Counted from the first letter of the stretch, positions 33,773 through 43,071 are shown. The stretch is DNA of 64,000 nucleotides from Clostridiales bacterium FE2011 (GCA_017569305.1 CP069418.1:124001-188000); one strand, 5' to 3'. Program-made: numbers and translations. Notes: generated by a model from the letters alone, not told the origin.

Positions 33773-34822
33773 TTATAAGGAGTTTACCAGGTCGTAAAGC
33801 GGCCGGTTAAAATACCGTTCTTTCTTCAGTGCCTTTTCAATGGGCATATAGAACACTTTGCCCTTCTGCATGCCGATCACCTGGTTGCTGATGCCGTCAC
33901 GCAGCAGCCGTACCGCAAGGTTGCCGGCTTCAAAGGCAAAGGCGCTGTCACGTGCCGTAGGTTCGGCACCGCGCTGTACATAGCCGATTACGTTGGCCCG
34001 GGCTTCCACCATGCCGCACATTCTCTTCATCACAGAGGCAAAGCGCACTGCGGACATGGGTTCTTCCGGATAGCAGGGCTTGCCGCGGGAAGTCAGGAAA
34101 TTGTACAGATCAAAAGGCGCCATGGATTCCCAGCAGCCTTCCGCCACGACAATTGTTGCGCGGTAGTTGCCCCGGTCCAGCTGCCTCTGCAGCTGCATGG
34201 CAACACCTTCAACCGTCCACGGCACCTCAGGAACAACCACAATCTCACTGCCGGTTGAAACAGCCGCTGTCAGGGCAATATCTCCGCAATGACGACCCAT
34301 AACCTCCACCACCGCAGGTCTGTCATGGCTTCTGGAAGTGGCCCGGATTTTCCGGATGGCTTCCACGCAGACATTCACCGCCGTGTCGTAACCCAGGGAC
34401 ATTTCCGTATAGGGCAGGTCGTTATCAATGGTTCCGGGAATGCCTATGCAGGGTACTCCCAGGTTACACAGCGCCTGGGCGCCCCGGAAGCTGCCGTCGC
34501 CGCCGATCACAACCAGGCCGTCGATCTGCATGCTTTTCAGGGTTTTGACCGCTTTTTCCTGATATTTCTTTTCTATAAACTCAAGGCATCGCGCTGTACG
34601 CAGATAGGTTCCCGGATCATCAGCGATGTCCAGCACCAGTTCAAGCGTCAGCTCCTGCATATCGTCCTTCAGGTTGGCGCTTTTCCGAAGCAATCCGTTA
34701 TATCCACGCTTGATGCCAATCAGCGGAATACCGTACATTGCGGCACTGCGCGCCACAGACATCACTGCTGCGTTCATTCCCGGACTGTCGCCGCCGCTCG
34801 TCAGTACGCCGATTTTTCTCAT
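33773..34822 (-). CDS. pfkA: ATP-dependent 6-phosphofructokinase
   Basis: 349 residues from the ATG at 34820-34822 with AAAGGAG upstream. Signature motifs: VLTSGGDSPGMNAAV, VVIGGDGSFRGAQAL, GIPGTIDNDLPYTE with the catalytic TIDND, and MGRHCGDIALTAAV. The Gly of GGDGS is typical of ATP- rather than pyrophosphate-dependent enzymes. It commits fructose-6-phosphate to glycolysis. It lies alone, divergent from the peptidoglycan-binding gene and upstream of the infC leader; the short gap to the infC promoter (about 40 bases) holds only the palindrome. A longer upstream start has no ribosome binding site. Confidence 0.97.
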   Translation of the reverse strand: MRKIGVLTSGGDSPGMNAAVMSVARSAAMYGIPLIGIKRGYNGLLRKSANLKDDMQELTLELVLDIADDPGTYLRTARCLEFIEKKYQEKAVKTLKSMQIDGLVVIGGDGSFRGAQALCNLGVPCIGIPGTIDNDLPYTEMSLGYDTAVNVCVEAIRKIRATSRSHDRPAVVEVMGRHCGDIALTAAVSTGSEIVVVPEVPWTVEGVAMQLQRQLDRGNYRATIVVAEGCWESMAPFDLYNFLTSRGKPCYPEEPMSAVRFASVMKRMCGMVEARANVIGYVQRGAEPTARDSAFAFEAGNLAVRLLRDGISNQVIGMQKGKVFYMPIEKALKKERYFNRPLYDLVNSL

Positions 34823-34942
34823 AGCCCGTACGCTCTCCTTTCGGGTTCTTTCATGATCACAATATATCATATTTTAAAAAAAGAAAAAAGTTTACCAGGA
34901 ATGATTCTTGTTTCCATTTCGTTAACTTATCGTAACACTTTC

Positions 34943-34971
34943 TTTACATTTGAAACCTGTTCTGCTATACT
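34943..34971 (+). promoter_or_regulatory. sigma-A promoter of the triple PG-binding protein
   Basis: TTTACA (34943-34948), 17-base spacer, TATACT (34966-34971). The rest of the 207-base gap to pfkA holds A/T-rich sequence that probably includes the pfkA promoter, which I could not assign. Confidence 0.78.
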
Positions 34972-35029
34972 GACAGCAGCCGGTTTCTGATGACAGAGCC
35001 GTAAACAGGCTCATCGGAAGGAGACAAAG

Positions 35030-36514
35030 TTGAAGATGATCCGTGTACAGAAATCGTTCATTATTCGCCTTTGCATATCTTTATGTTTGTGTTTGCTCAC
35101 CTTATCGCCCACCTTTGCGTACGAGTCCACAACCCTGTACAATGGATGCAGGGGTGAGGAAGTGCGACAGCTTCAGCAGGCGCTGATTGATCTGGGCTTT
35201 CTGAAAGGAACAGCGGACGGCGTATATGGCAACAAAACCGAACTTGCCGTGCGTGCCTTCCAGAAAAATGCCGGTTTATCCGTCGATGGCCTGGCAGGTA
35301 CACAGACTTATGAACTGGCGGTGAGTAAAGCCGCGGCCGCCAAAGGAACGGCTGTTCAGGTTCAGTCTTCTCAGGGCTCCGCAGCGCTCTCTCAGGCTTA
35401 TTCTTCCACAACCCTGTATAACGGGTGCAGGGGTGAAGAAGTCCGCCAGCTCCAGCAGGCACTGATTGACCTGGGTTTTCTGAAAGGATCCGCAGACGGT
35501 GTGTTTGGCAACAAAACAGAAGCTGCCGTACGTGCATTCCAGACAAGTTCAGGCTTAGTCGTTGACGGACTGGCCGGTACACAAACCCGTGAACTGGCAG
35601 CCAGTAAAGCAGCCGCAGCCAAAGGATCATCCGCACCTGCGGCTGTTCCCCAGAGCACGCCTGTTCCCGTTCAGCCTTCCTCTCCCACCATCGGTACCGC
35701 TGCGTATCATGAACCGGCCGCCGGTGCTCTCTTTGGACATAATTATGATACCATTCGCCCCGGTGATACCGGCGACCGTGTTAAAATACTTCAGCAGGCT
35801 CTGATCGATACCGGATTCCTGAAAGGAAAAGCCGATGGTGTTTTCGGTGAAAACACGCAGAAAGCGGTCATCGCTTTCCAGACCCGCTGGAACCTGACTC
35901 CGGACGGTCTTGCCGGAAAGAAAACCCTGCAGACGCTGGAAAAAGCTGTCGGCGGAGCCGCTGCCCCTGCTGTTACATCCACTCCGGTTCCTGCGTCCAC
36001 TCCCGTTCCGGCGTCAACACCTGTACCTGCCTCAGACCAGGGAGACATCAACGACCGGATATCGCTTCCTTCCGTTTCATCTGTGCAGCTGCTGCATTGG
36101 TTCAATGATGTAAAGCCATCCATTTCCAACGGACAGTATCTGCTTATATGCGATCCCTCAACAGGGCTGAGCTGGACCCTTCGTGTTATGTCCCGTGGAC
36201 GTCACTGCGATTCTGAGCCATTGACTGCGAAAGATACCCATACCATGGTCAAAGCCTTCGGCGGTGTCAACACATGGAATCAGAAAGCGGTTTATGTAAA
36301 GCTTCCCGACGGGCGTTGGACAATAGGGTCAACACACGATATGCCTCACGACTCCAGTACCATCAAAAATAATGATTTTGGCGGTCATCTATGTGTTCAT
36401 TTCCTGCGTGACATGTCCGAAGCCCAGAAAAACGATCCTAAATACGGTGTGGCAAACCAGGAGACTATTCGTTCTTTCTGGAAAAGCCTTACAGGTCAGA
36501 CCATAACAAACTGA
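35030..36514 (+). CDS. secreted protein with three peptidoglycan-binding repeats
   Basis: 494 residues. A TTG start with AAGGAG six bases upstream is used here; the ATG six bases further is the alternative. Order: signal peptide (FIIRLCISLCLCLLTLSPTFA), repeat 1 at about 30-105, repeat 2 at about 125-195, a Pro-rich linker, repeat 3 at about 240-305, a second Pro/Thr/Ser linker with repeated VPASTP, and a C-terminal domain of about 150 residues. Each repeat has the PG_binding_1 pattern (GEEVRQLQQALIDLGFL, GNKTE-AVRAFQ). The C-terminal domain carries LLHWFNDVKPS, GRHCDSEPLTAKD and FGGHLCVHFLRDM, a recurring domain of exported clostridial proteins without known function. Repeats 1 and 2 are nearly identical. 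Confidence 0.88.
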   Translation: MKMIRVQKSFIIRLCISLCLCLLTLSPTFAYESTTLYNGCRGEEVRQLQQALIDLGFLKGTADGVYGNKTELAVRAFQKNAGLSVDGLAGTQTYELAVSKAAAAKGTAVQVQSSQGSAALSQAYSSTTLYNGCRGEEVRQLQQALIDLGFLKGSADGVFGNKTEAAVRAFQTSSGLVVDGLAGTQTRELAASKAAAAKGSSAPAAVPQSTPVPVQPSSPTIGTAAYHEPAAGALFGHNYDTIRPGDTGDRVKILQQALIDTGFLKGKADGVFGENTQKAVIAFQTRWNLTPDGLAGKKTLQTLEKAVGGAAAPAVTSTPVPASTPVPASTPVPASDQGDINDRISLPSVSSVQLLHWFNDVKPSISNGQYLLICDPSTGLSWTLRVMSRGRHCDSEPLTAKDTHTMVKAFGGVNTWNQKAVYVKLPDGRWTIGSTHDMPHDSSTIKNNDFGGHLCVHFLRDMSEAQKNDPKYGVANQETIRSFWKSLTGQTITN

Positions 36515-36527
36515 TCCCAAACAATGA

Positions 36528-36566
36528 AACCGGCGGCTTCTATAATGGAAGCCGCCGGTTTTTTGT
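36528..36566 (+). terminator. intrinsic terminator after the triple PG-binding gene
   Basis: Perfect thirteen-pair stem (36528-36540 with 36548-36560), seven-base loop, then TTTTTT. It may also act on the converging minus-strand gene, although the T-tract on that side is weak. Confidence 0.9.
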
Positions 36567-36578
36567 GGTATGTACACT

Positions 36579-39500
36579 TTATTCAGGGAGGATAGCTTTC
36601 AGGATTTCGAAAGCATACTCGTTGTCTATATCCTGCCTGATTGTTTCGAGGCTGATGGGCTCTTTATTGTCGTCCTCAATCCGCAGGACATTCTCTTCGT
36701 CTGTGTTGAACTCGCCGATGATCTGTACAGAGTCGGAGAAATCCGCCTTTACGTATTCTGCCTTTCTCTCCTCTCCGAATGCCATATTCCATTCGTTATC
36801 AAGCGTCCTCTTGTCACCTTTCTGATCCGTCAGTTCCAGGCTGCCGTCCTTCACAGTGTAGGATCCGGTTTCAGTATGGCCATCCTTGAACTCCGCCCTG
36901 TAATGATATCCGGACAGGAACCAGATGGTGTATGCGTCGTTCTCCCCGTAGATGATGGCCAGCACCCGGCCGTTCCCGCCGTCGTTTTCTTCTTCCTGTT
37001 CAGGTTCGGGTTCGGGCTCTTTTTCCTCTTCTGCCTCAGGTTCTTTTTCAGGTTCCTTCTCCTGTTCCTTCTCAGGCTCCTTTTCGGGCTGCTTCTCCGG
37101 CTTCTTTTCAGGTTGTTTCTCCGGTTTCTTCTCGGGAACCTTCTCCGGTTCCTTTTCAGGTTCTTTCTCGTGATCCTTCTCAGGTTCCTTCTCAGGTTCC
37201 TTCTCCGGTTCCTTTTCCGGTTCCTTCTCGGGCTCCTTTTCCGGTTCGTTTCCGGGTTCCGGGTTGGGATCGGGATCAGGGTCAGGATCTGGATCCGGAT
37301 CGGGATCAGGGTCAGGGTCGGGATCTGGATCCGGATCAGGATCAGGGTCAGGGTCGGGATCCGGTTCGTCCTTGCTTAGTTTCTCCAGGTCAAAGGTCAG
37401 GTAAACGCCGCCTGCCCAGGGAACAATAAAGGTGAACTCGCCGTTCTCTTTCTTTGTGACTTCTGCCTTCAGCTTATTATCCCCTTTGCCGTTATAGATG
37501 ACGACATCATATCCTTTCCTGTACTGTTCTTTCAGATCAACGGATAATGTCAGTGCGTTATCCTGTTTAGCCACCTTCAGGGTTTGCTGTTCCGGATTTT
37601 CCTCTCCTGCTCCGCGGCGATTTGCTTCATCAACTGCTTTACCGATAATCTTGTCCGTTGTGCCGACCACATTCAGCGTGCCGTATTGTTCATTATCTTC
37701 CTTTTTAATAATGTAGTTGATATTCTCTTCAACTGCTTCAACTGAATAGCCGTCTTTATCACATGTAATCTGATTGTTTTCATTCGGCATGATGGCCCAG
37801 GTAGTAATCAGGAAGTTCTTAACCGCATCCGCGTTTGCCACAAAAATCGGAGTCAGACCGGAAATGGTTTCCTGGACGATGATATCCACCGCGGGAAGGG
37901 GCTTTTCCTCTTCTGTTGCTGCAGCACTGAGGCCGTCATTATCTTCAGGAATCTCTTCATCATCGGCAGCATCCTCATCTGCTGCAGCCTGAAGTACTTT
38001 CTCTTCACCAAGGCTGATTCCTGTGCCCATGGAGATCAGGTCACCTCCGATGATGACCTGGGCATAGCCATCGCCTTCACCATCGAAATCAACATCAATT
38101 CCGTTTTCGGCAAACAAGTCTCCTCCGACATTCACCATGGCCTCCCCATTGTTCTTCCAGCCGGGTCCCTGTCCTGAGATCGTTATGCCTGTGCCGTTGT
38201 CTGCTGTCACGTCGCCGGCGATCTCCACATCCAGTTCGCCGCTGTAGTTGACAATCTTGACTCCGTTTTCTCCGGCGGTCAGGTCTCCGCCGATATTCAT
38301 TCTGGAGATGCCTCCCTCAATGCCGACGTTTTGCACCATCGCAGCGTATTCTTCGCCCGCAGTAACGCTTCCGCCGATATCCATCGTGACCGTACCGTCA
38401 CTGTTTTGGATCCCGACACCAAAGGCTGACGCTGTCACATCGCCGCCGATTTCGACCGTGGCTGTTCCTGTCTCGGTAATGACCCTCGCGCCGTTTGCGG
38501 AAGCCTTCAGGTCTCCGGTGATTTCAACCGTGGTTGTGTTGTCCAGGTTATTGATGTCCAGTCCGTCCCTGGCAGTCACGTTTCCGTCGATGACCAGATC
38601 GGTGATGCCGGATGTCGTGTCATCCTGGTCGTTCATCCAATAATACGGAACATCCATTATGACGGCAGTTCCGTCAACCGCGGACAATCCGCCGTTAACA
38701 GTGATGTCCAACTCACCGCCCTTGTTCTGAACCGTAACGCCGTCTCCGTTGAAGACATGTTCGGAATTGTCATACCAGTTGTCTTCTTCATCGTCATCTA
38801 CTTCATCGTAGTCTTCAGGAGCAGCCTTCCAGCCGCCCTGATGCTGATAGCCGAATACTTCAAGTCCCTTGTCAATAGTGATCGTTGTTTTACCGGCTTT
38901 TGCTTCCGCATACACACCGTTTATCGTAAGGTCTTCACGCGGATTATCCTCTTTTTCATGAGATACGGAAACACCGTTTTCGGCCTTGATTGTGAAATCT
39001 CCGCCCTCATTACGGGTTTTGATCCCGTATACCTCTGCATTGACCGTTCCCTTCACAGTCACATCCGCATAGTTATCAGGGTTTTCATACATTGAAATGT
39101 AGGATCCGTCAGGGTTTTCGACATAATCACCGTATTCATCTTCCAGATAATAGAAATGAGTACTTGAACCAACGTTAATTCCTGATTCACCGGCCTTAAT
39201 ATCACCTTTTACGGTTGCGGTGATGCCCTTCTCCTTGTCGTCGCCAGTCAGTGAAATATCAACGCCGCTGTTATCCCTGGACTGGACATTTTCAGCACTG
39301 ACTGTAATGTTGCCATTCTGGACGTTCGCATACAACCCGCCGTAATGCCCTTGTACATCCCCGACATTTGCATCAATTGTACCGTTTGCGTCATGGATGT
39401 AACTGTTAAAATTATCTACGCAAAGATTTACGCCGATGTCCGTTCCGAATACATCACCGGCCTGAATGGTTGTTTTGCTTCCTTCATCCCAGGCTGCTGC

Positions 39501-40706
39501 GTACAGGCCGTCGCCGCCCCAGCTATCAATATCCCGGACTGTGACATTGACGTTTGATTCTTCACCCTGGGATTCAGCTACCATTCCTTTTCCTTCATAG
39601 CTTGTAATATCTTTTGCGCTGAATTCCGTAGTTGACTTTGCATCTGTTTTAATGAACACGCCGTCATCATAGATTGCATATGGATCACCGTTTCCGTTGG
39701 ATGTGACATCACCGCCGGAAATGATCCTGCCCTCGTCATCCCGTTCACCGACAGTTACTTTCACTTCTCCGTGATTGTTTTGCAGATACACGCCTGCGCC
39801 GCCTGCTTCAATATCGCCCTTCACATATATTGTGGTATCACCGTGGCTGTAATGTTCTGGGTTTTGTAATTCATCATCCATACCATATACAGGCGGTGTA
39901 TAAAACCCGTTTGTGACGTGAATACCCTCTCCTTGTGATTCGTAACCATCGGTTTTCACATTTCCTTCAACCAGGATATTCACTGTGGAATCATCGTCAA
40001 GCTGGATTTGGATTCCACATCCTGTTTTATCCTCTCCCTGTCCCGCGGTAATGTTTCCATCGATTTTAACCCTAAAATCATCGTAGTCGTTCCCTTTCAG
40101 ATCAAGACCGGTTGTATTGGTAACAATATCTTTGGTAAAGAGATCCACATCACTGTTATTATATGCATTAATATGGATACCGCCATCGTCTGAGTTGATC
40201 GTATCAGTAATATTCAGTTTGAGATATGACTCGTCTTCCATACTGATACCCACAGCCTGCCCGGCTGTGTCCATTTTTCCGGTTTCCAGATCCAGGGTGG
40301 ATTCATCCCGCATGGAGGCATAGACGCCATATACCGAACATTCATTGATCCAGTAATCATCTTCGTCGTCGCTGTAGTATTCCTTTTTATCTACTTTGTT
40401 TATTTCCGTCTTCACGTCGCCTGTTTTGATGGATACTTTACCGCCACCCTCTTCATCCGGATATACGAGATTCAGAGCAGCATAGATATAGACATCATCT
40501 TTTATATCCGAAAAATCCGCCGGCAATACCAGATCGCCGAGAGGCTCATGATCCGCGTCATGCGAATTATCCTCTATACCGCCGGTATAGACTCCGTAGA
40601 ACGGTTCGTCAGCCAGTGCGCCTATAGGCAGCATAAGGCCAAAGATGCATATTGCAAGCATCAGGCCGGTCCATCTTCTGATGTTCCTTCTGGTCGTTTG
40701 TTTCAT
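36579..40706 (-). CDS. giant secreted beta-helix-like repeat protein with Asp-Pro and Glu-Pro-Glu-Lys tail
   Basis: 1375 residues. The signal peptide is LMLAICIFGLMLPIGALA. Residues about 40-1030 are built of repeating units of the form V-x-I-x-G-D-V-x-A followed by G-V/I-x-I/V-x-N, each about 20-35 residues, for example VEIGGDVTASAFGVGIQ and MNIGGDLTAGENGVKIV. This is a right-handed beta-helix or beta-solenoid pattern. It is followed by a short globular region (residues 1030-1170), a run of about 16 Asp-Pro pairs, about 17 Glu-Pro-Glu-Lys-type units, and a C-terminal domain of about 110 residues (VLAIIYGENDAYTIWFLSGY, TGSYTVKDGSLELTDQ). No LPxTG motif, no surface-layer domain and no membrane anchor were found. 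It looks like a surface adhesin or matrix protein. Confidence 0.82.
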   Translation of the reverse strand: MKQTTRRNIRRWTGLMLAICIFGLMLPIGALADEPFYGVYTGGIEDNSHDADHEPLGDLVLPADFSDIKDDVYIYAALNLVYPDEEGGGKVSIKTGDVKTEINKVDKKEYYSDDEDDYWINECSVYGVYASMRDESTLDLETGKMDTAGQAVGISMEDESYLKLNITDTINSDDGGIHINAYNNSDVDLFTKDIVTNTTGLDLKGNDYDDFRVKIDGNITAGQGEDKTGCGIQIQLDDDSTVNILVEGNVKTDGYESQGEGIHVTNGFYTPPVYGMDDELQNPEHYSHGDTTIYVKGDIEAGGAGVYLQNNHGEVKVTVGERDDEGRIISGGDVTSNGNGDPYAIYDDGVFIKTDAKSTTEFSAKDITSYEGKGMVAESQGEESNVNVTVRDIDSWGGDGLYAAAWDEGSKTTIQAGDVFGTDIGVNLCVDNFNSYIHDANGTIDANVGDVQGHYGGLYANVQNGNITVSAENVQSRDNSGVDISLTGDDKEKGITATVKGDIKAGESGINVGSSTHFYYLEDEYGDYVENPDGSYISMYENPDNYADVTVKGTVNAEVYGIKTRNEGGDFTIKAENGVSVSHEKEDNPREDLTINGVYAEAKAGKTTITIDKGLEVFGYQHQGGWKAAPEDYDEVDDDEEDNWYDNSEHVFNGDGVTVQNKGGELDITVNGGLSAVDGTAVIMDVPYYWMNDQDDTTSGITDLVIDGNVTARDGLDINNLDNTTTVEITGDLKASANGARVITETGTATVEIGGDVTASAFGVGIQNSDGTVTMDIGGSVTAGEEYAAMVQNVGIEGGISRMNIGGDLTAGENGVKIVNYSGELDVEIAGDVTADNGTGITISGQGPGWKNNGEAMVNVGGDLFAENGIDVDFDGEGDGYAQVIIGGDLISMGTGISLGEEKVLQAAADEDAADDEEIPEDNDGLSAAATEEEKPLPAVDIIVQETISGLTPIFVANADAVKNFLITTWAIMPNENNQITCDKDGYSVEAVEENINYIIKKEDNEQYGTLNVVGTTDKIIGKAVDEANRRGAGEENPEQQTLKVAKQDNALTLSVDLKEQYRKGYDVVIYNGKGDNKLKAEVTKKENGEFTFIVPWAGGVYLTFDLEKLSKDEPDPDPDPDPDPDPDPDPDPDPDPDPDPDPDPDPNPEPGNEPEKEPEKEPEKEPEKEPEKEPEKDHEKEPEKEPEKVPEKKPEKQPEKKPEKQPEKEPEKEQEKEPEKEPEAEEEKEPEPEPEQEEENDGGNGRVLAIIYGENDAYTIWFLSGYHYRAEFKDGHTETGSYTVKDGSLELTDQKGDKRTLDNEWNMAFGEERKAEYVKADFSDSVQIIGEFNTDEENVLRIEDDNKEPISLETIRQDIDNEYAFEILKAILPE
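37010..37255 (-). repeat. tandem Glu-Pro-Glu-Lys codon repeat
   Basis: About 17 units of 12 bases in the large secreted protein gene, with degenerated variants (DPEK-like, KKPEKQP). Encodes a charged, extended stalk with alternating acidic and basic residues. Confidence 0.85.
37263..37368 (-). repeat. tandem Asp-Pro codon repeat
   Basis: About 35 alternating Asp and Pro codons, mixed GAT/GAC and CCG/CCT/CCC codons, with 18- and 36-base higher-order repeats. It is likely to vary in length between strains. Confidence 0.85.
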
Positions 40707-40737
40707 GTCAAAATGTCCTCTCTTTCATTGCTCGTTT

Positions 40738-40753
40738 CCGAAAACGTTTCCGG
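40738..40753. promoter_or_regulatory. LacI-family operator-like dyad in leader of the large secreted protein
   Basis: CCGAAAACGTTTCCGG is an imperfect palindrome with the central ACGT typical of LacI-family sites. It sits 32 bases before the start codon, in the 5' untranslated region. Confidence 0.35.
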
Positions 40754-40825
40754 TGTCAAAGTGCTGAAATTTGCTGGGATTCTGACTTTTTTGCGCGATA
40801 GGCTTATCTGTGTTCAGCGTACATC

Positions 40826-40854
40826 ATTACATATTTGTCTGCACAAATCAACAA
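40826..40854 (-). promoter_or_regulatory. sigma-A promoter of the large secreted protein
   Basis: Minus-strand TTGTTG (40849-40854), 17-base spacer, TGTAAT (40826-40831), about 120 bases upstream of the start codon. The 326-base gap to ylxM is otherwise A/T-rich with the dyad at 40738. Confidence 0.6.
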
Positions 40855-40938
40855 TAAGTTACTTTGTATACTGTATTTTTGCTGTATTTTGCCTATTTGT
40901 ACGCTCTTCTTCACACAATTTCTGTCAGGTAAAAAGCC

Positions 40939-40966
40939 TTGACATTCCACGCTGATCGTGTATAAT
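40939..40966 (+). promoter_or_regulatory. sigma-A promoter of the ylxM-ffh operon
   Basis: TTGACA (40939-40944), 16-base spacer, TATAAT (40961-40966). A seven-pair hairpin TGTCAGG/CCTGACA (40975-40996) follows in the leader. Confidence 0.85.
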
Positions 40967-41032
40967 AGCACAGGTGTCAGGTTGTAATGCCTGACATGAT
41001 GTCGGAATCGTTCTTTCGCCGGAGGGGGAAAC

Positions 41033-41401
41033 ATGGTAAAGGAAGACCTGAACAGGAAGGTGGATCTGGCTTTCCTTGCCGCTTTCTACGGCGGTATGCT
41101 GACAGAGAAACAGCGCCGTATCCTCTCCCTCTACTGTGAAGAGGATCTTTCCCTGGGTGAGATTGCCGAAGAAGTCGGCATTTCCCGCCAGGCGGCACAT
41201 GAATCCCTTACCCGTGCGGCTGAAAAGCTTTCGGAAATGGAATCTGCGCTGGGTGTAGCTGAACGCTTCCGCAAAATAGACTCCGGTCTGGAAAATGCGC
41301 TGGACGCGCTGAACTGCAAGGATTATCCCAGAGCGGAATCTTTACTGAAAGAAATGCTTACGATCGAAACGGAAGATTCCTCCGATCGTTCATGGAGGTA
41401 A
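41033..41401 (+). CDS. ylxM: YlxM family DNA-binding protein
   Basis: 122 residues. A helix-turn-helix related to sigma region 4 is visible in LTEKQRRILSLYCEEDLSLG and IAEEVGISRQAAHESLTRAAEKL; the rest is a helical dimerisation tail. YlxM (UPF0122) is found in Gram-positive bacteria next to ffh and has been linked to signal recognition particle function rather than DNA binding. The gene starts with GGAGGGGG upstream and ends one base before the ATG of ffh, so the two are coupled. It is the first gene of the operon. Confidence 0.93.
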   Translation: MVKEDLNRKVDLAFLAAFYGGMLTEKQRRILSLYCEEDLSLGEIAEEVGISRQAAHESLTRAAEKLSEMESALGVAERFRKIDSGLENALDALNCKDYPRAESLLKEMLTIETEDSSDRSWR

Positions 41402-41402
41402 C

Positions 41403-42728
41403 ATGGCATTTGAAGGCTTAAGCGAAAAGCTCCAAGGTGCTCTGAGGAAAATGACCGGGCGCGGCAGGCTGACGGAACAGGCTGTGAAGGAAGGCATGCG
41501 GGAAGTGCGCATGGCCCTCCTGGAAGCTGACGTCAACTACGCCGTGGCCAAGGATTTTATCCGCAAGGTCACGGAGCGCTGTGTCGGCGCCGACGTACTC
41601 TCCTCCCTGACTCCCAGCCAGCAGGTTATCCGCATCGTCAATGAAGAGATGACTGAGCTGATGGGCAGCACCAATGCAAAGCTCAACTGGTCCTCTTCGG
41701 TTCCATCCATCATCATGCTTTGCGGCCTGCAGGGCGCCGGTAAAACCACCATGTGCGCCAAGCTGGCCGGATACCTGACTAAGCAGGGAAAAAAGCCGAT
41801 GCTGGCCGCCTGCGATATTTACCGTCCTGCCGCCATCAAACAGCTGCAGGTAGTCGGACAACAGGTCAACGTTCCCGTGTTTGAAAAAGGAACCCAGGAT
41901 CCTGTCAAAACCGCGAAGGAAGCAATTGAATACGCCCGGTATTATCAGCGCGATGTGCTGATTATCGATACAGCCGGCCGGCTGCATATTGATGAGGAAC
42001 TCATGGATGAGCTCCTCCGCATCCGGGACACGGTCTCCCCCACGGAAATCCTGCTGACTGTTGACGCCATGACCGGTCAGGACGCTGTGAATGTCGCCAA
42101 AGCCTTCGATGAAAAGCTGAATGTTACCGGCGTCATCCTGACCAAGCTGGATGGCGATACCCGCGGCGGTGCCGCCCTCTCCATCAAGGCGGTCACAGGC
42201 AAGCCCATCAAGTTCAGCGGTATCGGCGAAAAGCTTTCCGACATCGAGCCCTTCCATCCCGACCGGATGGCCAGCCGCATCCTCGGCATGGGCGACGTAC
42301 TGACCCTCATTGACAAGGCTGCCGAAGCCTTTGATGAACAGGAAGCGGGAAAATTTGCCCGCAAAGGCCTGAGCAACAAGCTCACCCTGGAAGACTTCCT
42401 GGATCAGATGCAAAGCATGAAGAAAATGGGCGGTCTCCGCAGCATGATCAGTATGCTGCCCGGCATGAGCGGCAAAGACATCGACGTGGATGATAATGCG
42501 ATGAAGAAGCCTGAAGCCATTATCCGCTCCATGACTCCGAAGGAACGCAAAGATCCTTCCATCCTCAACGCCAGCCGCCGCAAGCGTATTGCTGCCGGCT
42601 CCGGCACCACCGTACAGGATGTGAACACGCTGATCCGCCAGTTTGAGCAGGCTCAGCAGATGATGAAGCGTATGATGGGAGCCAAGGGTAAAAAGGCGCT
42701 CCGCAACATGCGTTTCCCGGGAATGTGA
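41403..42728 (+). CDS. ffh: signal recognition particle protein Ffh
   Basis: 441 residues. N domain (KLQGALRKMTGRGRLTE), GTPase with G1 CGLQGAGKTTMCAKLA, DIYRPAAIKQLQVVG, IDTAGRLHIDEELMDEL, G4 TKLDGDTRGGAAL, and the Met-rich M domain that binds SRP RNA (DFLDQMQSMKKMGG, IIRSMTPKERKDP, RRKRIAAGSG). Ffh recognises signal sequences at the ribosome and delivers them to FtsY. Second in the ylxM-ffh-rpsP-khpA-rimM-trmD cluster. No SRP RNA gene was found nearby. Confidence 0.98.
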   Translation: MAFEGLSEKLQGALRKMTGRGRLTEQAVKEGMREVRMALLEADVNYAVAKDFIRKVTERCVGADVLSSLTPSQQVIRIVNEEMTELMGSTNAKLNWSSSVPSIIMLCGLQGAGKTTMCAKLAGYLTKQGKKPMLAACDIYRPAAIKQLQVVGQQVNVPVFEKGTQDPVKTAKEAIEYARYYQRDVLIIDTAGRLHIDEELMDELLRIRDTVSPTEILLTVDAMTGQDAVNVAKAFDEKLNVTGVILTKLDGDTRGGAALSIKAVTGKPIKFSGIGEKLSDIEPFHPDRMASRILGMGDVLTLIDKAAEAFDEQEAGKFARKGLSNKLTLEDFLDQMQSMKKMGGLRSMISMLPGMSGKDIDVDDNAMKKPEAIIRSMTPKERKDPSILNASRRKRIAAGSGTTVQDVNTLIRQFEQAQQMMKRMMGAKGKKALRNMRFPGM

Positions 42729-42819
42729 TTCCCCGCAGATTTCATTGCTTGGACTCATATACTTCGCTATATGATTTCCATATATAATTATTCATTTATT
42801 TTTTGAGGAGGAAATCCAA

Positions 42820-43071
42820 ATGTCTGTCAAAATCCGTCTGAAGAGAATGGGAATGAAGAAAAAGCCTTTCTATCGCGTGGTTGTTGCTGATATCCGCAGC
42901 CCCCGTGACGGCCGCTTCATCGAAGAGATCGGTTACTATGATCCCATGACCAAGCCCGCCGAAATCAAGGTTGACAACGAGCGCGCCAAGTACTGGCTCG
43001 GCGTTGGCGCTCAGCCCACTGACACCGTCCGCATTCTGCTGAAGAAGTCCGGCGCGATCGAAGAAAAGTGA
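42820..43071 (+). CDS. rpsP: 30S ribosomal protein S16
   Basis: 83 residues. [37 protein letters not shown] and [20 protein letters not shown] are the family motifs. RBS GAGGAGG is placed nine bases before the ATG. It follows ffh by 91 bases of A/T-rich sequence that contains no clear terminator; a second promoter here is possible but not convincing. The protein is an early 30S assembly factor. Confidence 0.98.
   Translation: MSVKIRLKRMGMKKKPFYRVVVADIRSPRDGRFIEEIGYYDPMTKPAEIKVDNERAKYWLGVGAQPTDTVRILLKKSGAIEEK

Noticed and set aside
36579..37010. Sortase (LPxTG) or SLH anchor at the end of the large secreted protein
   Set aside because: The C-terminus ends ILKAILPE after a soluble domain; there is no LPxTG, hydrophobic segment and positive tail, or SLH motif.
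37010..37368. Tandem repeats considered as CRISPR array
   Set aside because: Units of 6-12 bases without spacers, in frame with a coding sequence; they encode Asp-Pro and Glu-Pro-Glu-Lys.
41418..42758. Long minus-strand frame opposite ffh
   Set aside because: Antisense of ffh without start signals.
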